NCBI RefSeq assembly: GCF_024266705.1 | Contig: NZ_CP100756.1 | Span: 992,001 to 1,056,000, forward strand | Source: Natrinema gelatinilyticum | GTDB taxonomy: Archaea; Halobacteriota; Halobacteria; Halobacteriales; Natrialbaceae | Direction: 5' to 3' | DNA: 64,000 bases | Part shown: in pieces, positions 1-8,804 of the stretch | How positions within the stretch are numbered: the stretch's first letter is position 1 | Layout of the letters: each line of letters begins with the position of its first letter | Translations under genes and position numbers: made by a program | The notes under the pieces: model-generated | Seen by the model: only the letters and a program-made list of their open reading frames with translations | Told to the model about the DNA's origin: nothing | Databases searched by the model: none

Positions 1-59
1 TAACTTCCGTTACTCATTATGACGCGCCGAGCCATTTATTGTGCTGGTTCGGACCCGGG

Positions 60-1538
60 TCAATCTGCACCAAGCTTATCAAAGTAGATTGCCCGGCGCT
101 CGGCGGTGGCCGGGGACGTGACCAGAGAGATGGCGACAGTGACGATCAGTCCGAGAGCCATTCCGACGAGGCCGGCCGACCAACCCGCATAGGAGTCGGG
201 AACGGTGCCGAGGAAGAGACTCGCCATGTAGAACACTTGACTCGAGAGGACGCCGGCGGTGATGCCGGCGCGCGTCGTCCGCCGCCAGTAGAGCGCGAGC
301 AGGACGGGCAGCGCGAGCTGTGCGAAGCCGCCGAAGGCCGCGTCGCCGATCTCGAACAGCGTTGCGGGCTGGAACAGGCTTGCGATGAAGGCAGCTGTCG
401 CGAAGATCACAACCCCGCCGCGGGCGATCAGGTCCTCGCGTCGATCTGAGATGGTTCGATCGATGAACGGGCGGTAGAGGTCCCGCGTGATGTACGAAGA
501 GCCGGAGAGCAACATCGAGTCCGACGAGGACATCATCGCCGCCATCGCGCCGGCGATGACGACCGCGGCGAACCAGATGGGCGTGTACTCTGCGAGGACC
601 GCTGGAAGTATGTTTCCGCTAGCGGGCATTTCGACGCCGAGGCCGGCAGCCCACGCGCCGAGCATGAACGAGGGGACGAACAGCAAGACACAGAGGATCG
701 GCCAGAGGGCCAGGGACCGCTTGATCACGGTCTGCGAGCCAGCGGCGAAAAAGCGCTGGTTGACCTGGGGGAACATCGCGACGCCGAACCCGATCGTGAT
801 TGCCGTCGAGAGCATCCACTGAATCGTGTAGACACCGCCCCCGAGCGAGAGGAAGCTGGCGGTTTCGGGGTTCGATGCGAGTGCTTCGGTCGCGGCACCC
901 GGGCCGCCGACGGCCGCGAGGACCCACAATAGCGCGACCCAGGTCGTGACCAGCATGAACGCCCCCTGCAGCGTGTCGGTCCAGGCGACCCCTCGCATCC
1001 CGGCGGCGACGACGTAGAGGATCATGAACACGGTTATTAGCCCGGCACCGGTGGCGTACGAGACCGTTCCTTCTGTGAGTGCCTCGAGCGCGGTACCCGC
1101 ACCCACCTGTTGAAGCATAACGTACGGAAAGAGCCATACGAGGCTAACGCCCGCGATGATCCCGCGGAGCCACCGCGAACCGAAGCGGTCGCCGAGCATC
1201 TCGCCCAGCGTGACGTAGCCGTACTGCTGGCCGAGCAACCACTGCTTGTAGCCGATCACGTACCAGAGGACGGCGAAGATGATACCGTCCATCAGCCCCA
1301 TAACCAGGATCCACTCGGGTCCGTTTGCGTACGCAATGTTCGGCCCCGCGAAGAACGTGAACGCGGAGAGCAGCGTCGCGAAGGTCGTAAACAGCAGGAC
1401 GACGGTCCCGAACGTTCGGCTCGCGAGGTAGAAATCCTCCGCGGTCCGCGTGGTCAGCCGATAGGCGACCAGACCGACCGCGAGCGCGATCAGGAGGTAG
1501 CCGACGATAATAGTGAGCTGCATCGAAACCGGGTTCAC
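60..1538 (-). CDS. Sodium:solute symporter family transporter (SSS)
   Basis: A 492-residue polytopic membrane protein with about 13 hydrophobic helices, the usual length and layout of the SSS (LeuT-fold) family that couples uptake of small organic solutes to sodium. The N-terminal GYLLIALAVG helix, the TEDFYLASR-type loop after helix 1 (here RTAEDFYLASR) and the Ser-rich stretch MMSSSDSMLLSGSSYITRDLY near residue 340 are SSS hallmarks; the serines correspond to the second sodium site. The substrate cannot be told from sequence. Its start overlaps the end of the small upstream membrane gene by 4 bases (ATGA), so the two are translationally coupled, as is usual for this transporter pair in haloarchaea. 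Confidence 0.93.
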   Translation of the reverse strand: MNPVSMQLTIIVGYLLIALAVGLVAYRLTTRTAEDFYLASRTFGTVVLLFTTFATLLSAFTFFAGPNIAYANGPEWILVMGLMDGIIFAVLWYVIGYKQWLLGQQYGYVTLGEMLGDRFGSRWLRGIIAGVSLVWLFPYVMLQQVGAGTALEALTEGTVSYATGAGLITVFMILYVVAAGMRGVAWTDTLQGAFMLVTTWVALLWVLAAVGGPGAATEALASNPETASFLSLGGGVYTIQWMLSTAITIGFGVAMFPQVNQRFFAAGSQTVIKRSLALWPILCVLLFVPSFMLGAWAAGLGVEMPASGNILPAVLAEYTPIWFAAVVIAGAMAAMMSSSDSMLLSGSSYITRDLYRPFIDRTISDRREDLIARGGVVIFATAAFIASLFQPATLFEIGDAAFGGFAQLALPVLLALYWRRTTRAGITAGVLSSQVFYMASLFLGTVPDSYAGWSAGLVGMALGLIVTVAISLVTSPATAERRAIYFDKLGAD

Positions 1539-1816
1539 GGCGACTCACCCCCCGATTTCGTCCTTCGAGTGCCGTCTGCCGTCCCACCGGGCGCCGCGCT
1601 CGAGTCCGGTCCAGTTCGATCGATACCGATTCCCCACGCACGCCTCGTGAATACCCAGAAGACGATCGACGCGAGTCCCATCCAGCCGACGTGCCACCAG
1701 AGCCACACCGGCAGACTGGCGACGACGCTCCCGGATCCCCACAGGAACCACGGGATAGCGAGCCCGGCGAGGGCGACGGCCACCGCGATCCAGAGCCCCA
1801 GTTTGATTCGGCGCAT
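1535..1816 (-). CDS. Small two-helix membrane protein, DUF3311-like partner of the symporter
   Basis: A 93-residue protein with two transmembrane helices (LGLWIAVAVALAGLAIPWFL and a second helix about residues 40-60, WWHVGWMGLASIVFWVFT) and a charged, disordered C-terminal tail. Small proteins of this design, usually annotated DUF3311, sit directly upstream of SSS transporters in many archaea and bacteria and are thought to be accessory subunits. The ATG at 1816 is preferred because a longer reading frame reaching 1885 adds a basic, non-conserved stretch. It ends in an ATGA overlap with the transporter. The role is inferred from context only. Confidence 0.75.
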   Translation of the reverse strand: MRRIKLGLWIAVAVALAGLAIPWFLWGSGSVVASLPVWLWWHVGWMGLASIVFWVFTRRAWGIGIDRTGPDSSAAPGGTADGTRRTKSGGESP

Positions 1817-1991
1817 GCATGTGAGTTCGTCCCGTCGTTGGTAATTCTTGCTATTCGAATGCCGACATCGAAGAGAATTGTTCATCGATCCGACCCGGCG
1901 GTCACGACAGGCGGATTTCCGTAACTGAAATTGCTCTTTCAGCGAGGAGAAAGAGTATAGGTGTTTGATTGCAAATGCGAAACGAACTGAT

Positions 1992-2942
1992 ATGGCCCGT
2001 CTATTTCCCTTTCGCTCGGAGACGGCCGTCGAAGAGGGCCAGCCCCGTATCGTCGATCTTGAAGGCGAGGATGCCGACGCGGTATTCGCAGCTCTCTCGT
2101 CGACGACGGCCCGGCAGATCTACGCGCGCCTCGACGACGAACCTGGAACGCCAAGCGACATCGCCGACGCGATCGATTCCTCGATCCAGAACGTTCGCTA
2201 CCACCTGGAGAACTTAGAGGACGCTGGTCTCGTCGACGTAATAGACACGTGGTACTCCTCGCGCGGGAACGAGATGAGCGTCTACGCGACGACGGATGGG
2301 CCGTTGATCGTGACGAGCGACGAATCGCGAGCGACACAGTTGAAGGAGGCGCTCTCGCGATTTATCGGTGGCGTCGGCGCGCTGGCTGGCGCGAGTCTCC
2401 TGATTCAGTACGGCCTCGCGTGGTGGTTCACACGGACTGAGACACGGTCGACTACGTACGGGACGCAACCGGCGGAATCGGACGGGACGAGCACCGGTGG
2501 ATCGGAGAACGAGTCACAGCTATCGGGGCGGGACAGTACGGACGCCAATTCGGGCGGAAGTTCGTCCGCCGGAGACGACGGGTTCAGCATCGATAGCGTC
2601 GACGAGACGAACAACACGGGAACGGAAACCGGGGATGGGAGCGACGGCGCGTCCGATCCAGCACTCGACGCCGGAAACGAAGGCGGTCAAAACGTGAGCA
2701 ACGGCACGACCGATCCGGCACTCGACGCCGGAAACGAAGGCGGTCAAAACGTGAGCAACGGCACGACCGATCCGGCACTCGACGCCGGAAACGAAGGCGG
2801 TCAAACCGTGAGTAACGGCGGCGTCGAGGCGGCAGAGGCGGTGTTCGGAACCGTACCGCCTGGCCTCCTCTTCTTCCTCGGTGGACTGATCGTTCTACTC
2901 GCGGTGACGGTCTACTGGTACTGGTATCGACCTGCGTATTGA
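1992..2942 (+). CDS. ArsR-like winged-helix protein with two membrane helices and a repeat-containing linker
   Basis: A 316-residue protein. Residues about 20-105 form an ArsR/HTH_20 winged helix (ALSSTTARQIYARL, then PSDIADAIDSSIQNVRYHLE). A first membrane helix (FIGGVGALAGASLLIQYGLAWWF) follows, then about 140 residues of acidic, Gly/Ser/Thr-rich sequence with a 19-residue unit present three times, and a C-terminal helix (LLFFLGGLIVLLAVTVYWYW). This suggests a membrane-tethered DNA-binding protein with an extracytoplasmic linker that might sense envelope conditions; that is inference. The ATG at 1992 (MARLFPF) is chosen over a TTG at 1965. It is divergent from the symporter operon and could control it. 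Confidence 0.85.
   Translation: MARLFPFRSETAVEEGQPRIVDLEGEDADAVFAALSSTTARQIYARLDDEPGTPSDIADAIDSSIQNVRYHLENLEDAGLVDVIDTWYSSRGNEMSVYATTDGPLIVTSDESRATQLKEALSRFIGGVGALAGASLLIQYGLAWWFTRTETRSTTYGTQPAESDGTSTGGSENESQLSGRDSTDANSGGSSSAGDDGFSIDSVDETNNTGTETGDGSDGASDPALDAGNEGGQNVSNGTTDPALDAGNEGGQNVSNGTTDPALDAGNEGGQTVSNGGVEAAEAVFGTVPPGLLFFLGGLIVLLAVTVYWYWYRPAY
2655..2825 (+). repeat. 57-bp in-frame tandem repeat, three copies
   Basis: Units begin at 2655, 2712 and 2769. Each encodes the 19 residues DPALDAGNEGGQNVSNGTT; the third copy diverges at its end (QTVSNGG). The first two copies are nearly identical at the DNA level, differing at the CCA/CCG codon, which points to recent slippage or unequal recombination in the linker of the surrounding HTH protein. 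Copy number is likely variable between strains. Confidence 0.95.
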
Positions 2943-3088
2943 ACGGAAACGGATACAACACTGGATCGGTCGGGCCGTTACATCGGTTACCCGTCGTCCG
3001 AATCTTACGATGGATGCGACCGACACCCGATCGCACTGGGAAACGAGTTGCGGCGGTCAACAGCTATTTGCCCCCCACGAACGAAATC

Positions 3089-3097
3089 TTATATAAA
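3089..3097 (+). promoter_or_regulatory. TATA element upstream of dnaG
   Basis: TTATATAAA lies 57-65 nt before the dnaG ATG at 3154, predicting a transcript start near 3120 and a leader of about 30 nt. The leader contains a short GC hairpin (CCCC TCGC GGGG, about 3131-3142) close to the start codon. Confidence 0.6.
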
Positions 3098-3153
3098 CCG
3101 GTCTCTGCACGCGACTCCCGCGTCACCGCGCCCCTCGCGGGGACTGATCTCCA

Positions 3154-4599
3154 ATGGAAGACACTTCGAAATACCTCATTCACGCGAACGTGACGGCTGA
3201 CGGGGTCGTCGAACGTAGCGACGTCGTCGGGGCGATCTTCGGCCAGACCGAAGGGCTACTCGGCGACGACCTCGATCTTCGCGACCTCCGACAGTCGGGA
3301 AAGGTCGGCCGTATCGACGTCGAAATCGCAAGCACACAGGGCCAATCCAACGGTCAGGTAACGATCGCGAGCAGCCTCGACAAGGTCGAAACCGCCACCC
3401 TCGCCGCTGCCCTCGAGACGATTACTCGAGTCGGACCCTGCCGGGCCGACCTCGAGGTGAAAGAAATCGAGGACGTCCGAGCGGCGAAACGAAAAGAAGT
3501 CGTCGACCGTGCGAAGGAACTGCTCAGGACCGGGTTCGACGACTCGATCATGTCATCAGACGAGATTTTAGCTGAGGTGCGCCAACACGTCCGCGTCGAG
3601 GATATCACCGAGTACGAGGGGTTGCCCGCCGGTCCGCGCGTCACCGACAGTGACGCGATCATCGTCGTCGAAGGGCGAGCGGACGTCCTCACGCTGCTCA
3701 AGTACGGCATCAAAAACGCAATCGCGGTCGAGGGGACGAGCGTTCCCGACTCGGTCGCCGAATTAACCCGCCACCGGACGGTCACGGCCTTCCTCGACGG
3801 TGACCGCGGCGGGGACCTCATCCTCGAGGAACTCTCGCAGGTCGGCGACATCGATTACGTCGCCTTCGCTCCGTCCGACAACTCTGTCGAGGAACTCGAC
3901 CACCACGAACTGTTCGCCGCCCTCCGGAACAAGGTCCCCTACGAGACCGTCTCGGAACTGAACGAACCCCGAGAGGCGGTCGCCGCGACCGACGGCAGTA
4001 CCACGCCGGCCCCCCTGCCGTCCGACCCCGGCACCGCCTCGCCGACGTCCCTCGAGGAGGAACCGCCCCCGTCGAATCAACACGATCGCAAATCGACCGC
4101 CCGGGCGGAATCGGTATTCGACTCGGCCGACGACGCCGAGGCACCGGCGAAAGCCAAAACCGACCGGACGACCGCGAACCGGGAGCAACCCGGCTCTGCA
4201 TCCCTCGAGTCTGGACCGGCCGAAGCGACGGTCGCCGAAGGAGACGACGAAGCGACCTCGCCCGAATCGGATCGCGAGCGCGAACCCGAGACGGTCTACG
4301 GTCACGCGACGGCGGTCATCCGAGCGGACACCGATCGCGTTCGCTTCCTCGATGCGGACGGTGGCACGGTAGCCGAAACCGACGCGAGCGAGGCCTATGG
4401 CGCTCTCGAGTCGGCCGAAACGGTGCCGACGACGGTCGTACTCGACGACATCCTCGGCCAACGGCTGCTCGATCTGGCGGCCGACCGCGGCGTCGATCGG
4501 ATCGTCGCACGCTCGCTCGGACAGTTTACCAAGCGCCCGACCGACGTTCGGATCCATCCGGTCGACGAGATTGCCGAACGGTCCCCGGACACCGAGTAG
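3154..4599 (+). CDS. dnaG: DNA primase DnaG (archaeal TOPRIM type)
   Basis: A 481-residue archaeal DnaG. Residues 1-165 are the conserved N-terminal domain (MEDTSKYLIHANVTADGVVE). The TOPRIM domain follows with the metal-binding Glu in VEGRADV (about 172-178) and the DGDRGGD motif (215-221). Residues about 270-390 are an acidic low-complexity linker typical of halophiles, and a C-terminal domain closes the protein (RIVARSLGQFTKRPTDVRIH). Archaeal DnaG has limited primase activity and is also found with the exosome, where it helps RNA degradation; the main replicative primase is PriSL. It is monocistronic here with its own TATA element. The length is normal for haloarchaea. Confidence 0.97.
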   Translation: MEDTSKYLIHANVTADGVVERSDVVGAIFGQTEGLLGDDLDLRDLRQSGKVGRIDVEIASTQGQSNGQVTIASSLDKVETATLAAALETITRVGPCRADLEVKEIEDVRAAKRKEVVDRAKELLRTGFDDSIMSSDEILAEVRQHVRVEDITEYEGLPAGPRVTDSDAIIVVEGRADVLTLLKYGIKNAIAVEGTSVPDSVAELTRHRTVTAFLDGDRGGDLILEELSQVGDIDYVAFAPSDNSVEELDHHELFAALRNKVPYETVSELNEPREAVAATDGSTTPAPLPSDPGTASPTSLEEEPPPSNQHDRKSTARAESVFDSADDAEAPAKAKTDRTTANREQPGSASLESGPAEATVAEGDDEATSPESDREREPETVYGHATAVIRADTDRVRFLDADGGTVAETDASEAYGALESAETVPTTVVLDDILGQRLLDLAADRGVDRIVARSLGQFTKRPTDVRIHPVDEIAERSPDTE

Positions 4600-4648
4600 C
4601 GGGTTGTGGACGGAGTGAGTGACGGCGAAAACGGTGGCTGGACGTGAG

Positions 4649-5095
4649 CTACCTGAGAAGTGCGGGTCTCCGCAGCCCGAACGAGCCCGCAGACCAGACG
4701 TCTCCTGCGAGGAACGCCACACAACAGACGAGCACGGCGATGTTTTTCCAGTCCGGCCCGGCGTAGAAAATTGCAACGAGCATCACTAGTATCAGTGACA
4801 GGACTGCGAACCATGTGCGGATTCCGACGAGCAACAGGACGACGGCCACAGCTTCGATGTATTCCGCGAAGATGACGATCAGCTTGGGAGCGGGCATTCC
4901 GATCGCATCGAAGACGGAAACCAAACGTCGGTAGGTGACGAACTTGCTCAGCGTCGGTTTCGCATTCAGGAAGACGTGACCACTCGATGGGGGTCGACCG
5001 ATCCGGCGTTCGAATTCCCTCGCTGACTTCGGTCCAGCAAATGGTTCAACCGAGAATCGAAACGTAAACCACCAGAACGGCACTGATGAGCGCAC
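4649..5095 (-). pseudogene. Truncated DoxX-family membrane protein
   Basis: From about 4945 down to 4649 the frame encodes a good DoxX C-terminal half: a FDAIGMPAP segment followed by three hydrophobic helices (IFAEYIEAVAVVLLLVGI, FAVLSLILVMLVAIFYAG and NIAVLVCCVAFLAG). The expected first helix of DoxX is missing. Upstream, the frame runs into the 3' end of the neighbouring DUF92 gene, overlapping it by 50 bases, and that N-terminal part does not look like a membrane protein. The likeliest reading is that a deletion fused the DoxX remainder to the DUF92 gene end. An internal start giving a three-helix protein is possible. Confidence 0.55.
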
Positions 5096-6371
5096 CGGAC
5101 AACGTCGCCAGGAAGTTCACGCCCTGGTTACCCAGGAACGTTCCTTCGAGTGTCGCCCCCAGCAGGCTGTCGACGGTCATGCCCACGATACCGGCAGCGA
5201 CGATGATCGCCGCACCGACGACCCCGACTTCCGGAAAGAGCGCATAGGCGATGGCAGCGACGATCGTCGCGCCGGCGATGCCGGCGAGTTCCCCTTGCCA
5301 GGTGACGCCACCGTCAGTGCCGGGATCAACCGGCTCCAGGGTCGTGATCAGACGCGGTGTCTCGAAGACGCTGCCGATTTCGCTCGAGAGGGTGTCACTC
5401 ATCGCGGTCGCGATGGAGCCGGTAAACGTAAAGAGAAACAGGGAGGGATCAGGGGGGAGAAAACCGGCGTCACTGGCCGCATAGCCCAGTACGGCGACGA
5501 GTGCGATGGCAGCGTTTCCGAGGACGTTGCCGCTGCCGCGTGCGCCGTTGTTGTCCTCTGCGACGCCAAGCGTTTCTTTTCGGTCGTAGCGGAACTTCGT
5601 CGAGATACCGCCGATTGCAAAGAACGAGATGAGGACAGCGAACCAGCCGTAGCCGCCCAGAACGATCGTCAACAGCCCGAGTAGGATCCCGGTAAGCATT
5701 CCCGCGATTGAGGCCGTTTCGAGGGCGTACGACGCGTACCCGAGCGCGGCGGTGACGACGAGCGCGACGACGATTTCCCAGGCACCAATCGACGGCTCGA
5801 GTTCGGCGAGCAACCAGAGGAGGAGCCCGACCGAGAGGACGACGATCGGGTCGTCGGAGCGCAACAGCACGTCCCGGAGAAGCGCCGCGAGAAACGCGCC
5901 GCTCGCAGCGAGAAAGACGATACTCGGCAGCGAAGATGCGACGGCGCTGCCGGTAAGCGACTGCGTAATGGCCTGGCCGGCGATAGCGGCACCCGTCGCG
6001 GCGAGACAGAACCCGACGACCCGTACGACGGACGTTTCGATCCGCAGTCTGACGAGTTGCTCGCCGAGATTTCCGTAGCCGACGAGTAGTAACGTTGCGA
6101 CGAAGACGGAGACGGGCAGCGACGCTTTCGTCGCCATGAGACCGAGCGCAACGCCCGAAAGGACGAACGTGATGAGGCCGTATAGCCGCGAATCTTCGTA
6201 ATCGCCCGGATAGGCGAGCAGTTCGAAGAGTGGGCCATCGGTGATGACGTAGGCGGCCAACAAGACGATGCCGGCGAGCGCGGCCCCCACCCGAGGGCCG
6301 GAGAGCGGGACGGCGAGCGAGAGCGTACAGATGACCGCAAACACGCCGGCTCGCCGAACGGGTGCTGTCAC
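5046..6371 (-). CDS. DUF92 family integral membrane protein (VTE6-like)
   Basis: A 441-residue protein with about 12 hydrophobic helices. The C-terminal half carries the DUF92 signature: a helix-rich stretch, then the polar loop KFRYDRKETLGVAEDNNGARG, an asparagine in SGNVLGNA, and FTGSIATAMSDTLSSEIG. Plant VTE6 of this family phosphorylates phytyl phosphate, so a kinase acting on isoprenoid phosphates is plausible. Two cis-prenyltransferase-family genes lie next to it, supporting a role in polyprenol or dolichol phosphate metabolism; this is inference. The start is a GTG at 6371 (MTAPVRR). It is divergent from the prenyltransferase-like gene, with about 160 bp between the starts. Confidence 0.88.
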   Translation of the reverse strand: MTAPVRRAGVFAVICTLSLAVPLSGPRVGAALAGIVLLAAYVITDGPLFELLAYPGDYEDSRLYGLITFVLSGVALGLMATKASLPVSVFVATLLLVGYGNLGEQLVRLRIETSVVRVVGFCLAATGAAIAGQAITQSLTGSAVASSLPSIVFLAASGAFLAALLRDVLLRSDDPIVVLSVGLLLWLLAELEPSIGAWEIVVALVVTAALGYASYALETASIAGMLTGILLGLLTIVLGGYGWFAVLISFFAIGGISTKFRYDRKETLGVAEDNNGARGSGNVLGNAAIALVAVLGYAASDAGFLPPDPSLFLFTFTGSIATAMSDTLSSEIGSVFETPRLITTLEPVDPGTDGGVTWQGELAGIAGATIVAAIAYALFPEVGVVGAAIIVAAGIVGMTVDSLLGATLEGTFLGNQGVNFLATLSGALISAVLVVYVSILG

Positions 6372-6530
6372 GATATCGGTTCCTTTCTGTGGCGATTACT
6401 TCAAGGTTCGTGAACCCGGCTCGAGTCGGTTTTCACGGCGGTCAACGGCCGATTGGGTCCAGTTCCCCGCGCCCGGCCCGGACGGGCCCAACCCGTAACC
6501 CGTATCACAACGGCCGAAAAAGTCACTCTC

Positions 6531-7136
6531 GTGGGAGTATACGAACGGTATCTCGCCCTCAGGATCCGCCGCCACCGGGCCGATCCGCCAGATCACGTCG
6601 CGCTCGTGATCACCGAACGCGACCTCCTCGAACGGGGGGCCTACGAAACGCTCACCGATTTCTTCGGGTGGGCCGTCGAGTACGCCTCACAGATCACCGT
6701 CTACGTCAGCGTTCTCGATACGGCTGCCGTGCCGGCGCTGCGTCGGGAACTCGAGACGATCGACGCGCCTCTCGAGGTGGCCGTTCGCGGACCGGAAGAC
6801 AAGACGCGTGCCGACGCGCCGATCAGGATTGGGATCGGCCTCGGCGGGAAGCACGAATTCACCAGCGCGGTCCGGACGCTCGCAGAACACGTCGAGACGG
6901 GGGAGCTGGCGCCCGACGAAATCGACGACGAACACGTCGAGGACCACCTCGTGTTCCCATCGGAACCGGATCTGGTGATCAAGACCGGCGCGGAACGGCT
7001 CTCGGATTTCATGATCTGGCAATCGGTCTACTCCGAGCTGTATTTCACGGACGTCAACTGGCGGGACTTCCGCAAGCGGGACTTCCTGCGCGCGGTCCGA
7101 GAGTACTGTAATCGATCGCGGCGATTCGGCCAGTAG
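6531..7136 (+). CDS. Cis-prenyltransferase (UppS-family) paralogue lacking the catalytic aspartate
   Basis: About 201 residues from a GTG at 6531 (MGVYERYLALRIRRH). The fold is clearly that of undecaprenyl diphosphate synthase: DLVIKTGAERLSDFMIWQSV matches the family C-terminal motif, followed by ELYFTDVNWRDF. The canonical N-terminal HVAVI-x-DGNRR motif, whose Asp binds the diphosphate, reads HVALVITERDL here, so the catalytic Asp is replaced (Thr28 in the simplest alignment) and the GNR part is lost. The protein is also about 100 residues shorter than the neighbouring UppS. Its features resemble non-catalytic subunits of heteromeric cis-prenyltransferases (NgBR/Nus1 type). It is convergent with uppS. 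Confidence 0.85.
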   Translation: MGVYERYLALRIRRHRADPPDHVALVITERDLLERGAYETLTDFFGWAVEYASQITVYVSVLDTAAVPALRRELETIDAPLEVAVRGPEDKTRADAPIRIGIGLGGKHEFTSAVRTLAEHVETGELAPDEIDDEHVEDHLVFPSEPDLVIKTGAERLSDFMIWQSVYSELYFTDVNWRDFRKRDFLRAVREYCNRSRRFGQ

Positions 7137-7322
7137 TCGATCGGCTCACGTCGGCGGACTGGTAGTGCGTAGTATCCCAGGGACGTCCGTAAGCCGAACG
7201 AACCGCTCGACGTCGACCACAGGAGCACTCTCGAGTGGTGGGATCGCGGTCACTATTGCTAAAATGACTGATGAATAGTGTGGTATGTGTGGATAGACCG
7301 TGGTCGGGGTGCCGAGGGACGC

Positions 7323-8255
7323 TCAGTCGGCGATCTGTCCGCTCGAGTCGTTCGCCTCGAGGTCGCCGGTGTCGGGCCGCTCGGCCGACGGAAGGGAGTC
7401 GCGGAACCGTTCGACAATCGAGTGGGCCTCCACGAGTTCGGGTTCGCTGATGGCGCCGAGCAGCGCCAACGCACGGCGAGCGCGGGTCCGGCGCCAGGAT
7501 TCTTCGCGGTGTTCGTACGTGCGAATTCCTCGCAGGAAGTCCGCTTTCGAAAACTCCGGCCAGTAGGGCGTACAGAAGAAAACGGCCGCCTCGTTACCGT
7601 TAGCGTGCCAGGGGAGGAAATTTGACGTGCGCTCGTCACCGCCCGTTCGGATGATCAGATCGACGTCGCGGACCGGCTGATCGTACAGCCTGTCTTCGAT
7701 GTCCTCGACGTCGATTTTGCTGGGCTCTAGCTCGCCCGCGTCGACGCTGTCGGCGACGCCGCGGACGGCTTCGAGCAACTGTGCGCGGCCCCCGTACGCC
7801 AGCGCGATGTTGAGGACGAACTGATCGTACCCACGGGTTTCCTCCTCGGCGTATGCGACGGCATCACGGACCTGCTCCGGAAGCCGTTCGACGTCGCCGA
7901 TGGCCCGAATGCGAACCTCGTTCTCGTGGACGCGTTTGGCCTGTGCGAACTTCCGCAGTTTCTCACAGAGCAGATCGAACAGCGCCTCGTTCTCTTCGTC
8001 GGGACGCTCGAAATTCTCCGTCGAGAACGTATACAACGTCAGTTCCTCGACGCCGATGTCGTGGCACCACTCGAGGATATGTTCGGTCGTTTCGGCGCCG
8101 GCACGGTGGCCGTCGTGGGCATTTCCGCCCCGCTTGCGGGAGTACCGCCGGTTACCGTCCTGAATCACTGCGACGTGGGTCGGCGCGCCGGATATCTCTC
8201 GCGAGAGCAGCCGTTCGTAGGCCGCATCGACGCGTTGACGGAGCCACCGCTTCAT
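7323..8255 (-). CDS. uppS: Tritrans,polycis-undecaprenyl-diphosphate synthase
   Basis: A 310-residue cis-prenyltransferase that extends an all-trans allylic diphosphate (geranylgeranyl diphosphate in archaea) with isopentenyl diphosphate units, giving the polyprenyl carrier used for S-layer glycosylation. The catalytic motif THVAVIQDGNRRYSRKRGG is intact with Asp33. The substrate-binding stretches TLYTFSTENFERP and DLIIRTGGDERTSNFLPW are present. The usual WQSAYSE after this motif is replaced by WHANGNEAA, which is unusual, and the C-terminus carries an extra 40 residues. The start is ATG at 8255 (MKRWLRQRVD). Confidence 0.95.
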   Translation of the reverse strand: MKRWLRQRVDAAYERLLSREISGAPTHVAVIQDGNRRYSRKRGGNAHDGHRAGAETTEHILEWCHDIGVEELTLYTFSTENFERPDEENEALFDLLCEKLRKFAQAKRVHENEVRIRAIGDVERLPEQVRDAVAYAEEETRGYDQFVLNIALAYGGRAQLLEAVRGVADSVDAGELEPSKIDVEDIEDRLYDQPVRDVDLIIRTGGDERTSNFLPWHANGNEAAVFFCTPYWPEFSKADFLRGIRTYEHREESWRRTRARRALALLGAISEPELVEAHSIVERFRDSLPSAERPDTGDLEANDSSGQIAD

Positions 8256-8402
8256 TGGCGGGGGAAAGGTAACCGAGGACTATGTGTCTTGTGTCTTGTG
8301 TGTTGCAGTGCGGCAGTGCATTGGGACGACGGCTCGCCGGTCGGGGCCGCCGGGACGATGGAATCGTGACGGCTATCTGTCCAGCCGCGCAACGTCCGAG
8401 CG

Positions 8403-8804
8403 ATGGCAGACGTGATCGACGAGGACCTCTATCAGCGAACCAGGGCGCTGCTCGAGCCCGGAGATATCGACCTGAACGGAGCGATCGTCCACACTGACTA
8501 CGACGGCAGCGAGGACGTCCAGATGATGCAGGCGACAATCGACGTCGGCGACGTCATCGCCGAACATTCGGGACACGACCCGAACGATTGCTACGTCTAC
8601 TCGGGCAACGACGATACCGACTTTTCGTCGAACCAGCATCAGGGCCTGACACTCGAGGGCGAGGAATTCGTCTGGGAGTGCCAGCAGCTACTGCGACAGG
8701 GGAGTTTCGACATCGTCATTTATTACGAGGCGAGCGCGGACCACGAGGCGATCCTGGAAGACGTTCGAGATCTCGGTTTCGAGGTAACGGGCGTCGAAGG
8801 CTGA
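8403..8804 (+). CDS. Conserved haloarchaeal protein (DUF5778-like)
   Basis: A 133-residue acidic soluble protein (MADVIDEDLYQRTRALLEPG). I recognise the general pattern of a haloarchaea-restricted family usually annotated DUF5778, but no function is known to me. The composition (many Asp and Glu), the ATG at 8403 and the lack of hydrophobic segments fit a cytoplasmic halophilic protein. The C-terminal half (SFDIVIYYEASADHEAILED) looks like a small alpha/beta domain. The stop codon lies at the very edge of the palindromic repeat at 8804, which may act as its 3' structure. It is divergent from uppS, with about 150 bp between the starts. Confidence 0.85.
   Translation: MADVIDEDLYQRTRALLEPGDIDLNGAIVHTDYDGSEDVQMMQATIDVGDVIAEHSGHDPNDCYVYSGNDDTDFSSNQHQGLTLEGEEFVWECQQLLRQGSFDIVIYYEASADHEAILEDVRDLGFEVTGVEG

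Noticed and set aside
3131..3142. dnaG leader hairpin as a riboswitch
   Set aside because: It is only a 4-bp stem in a 30-nt leader; that is too small for a ligand-binding fold and could be chance.
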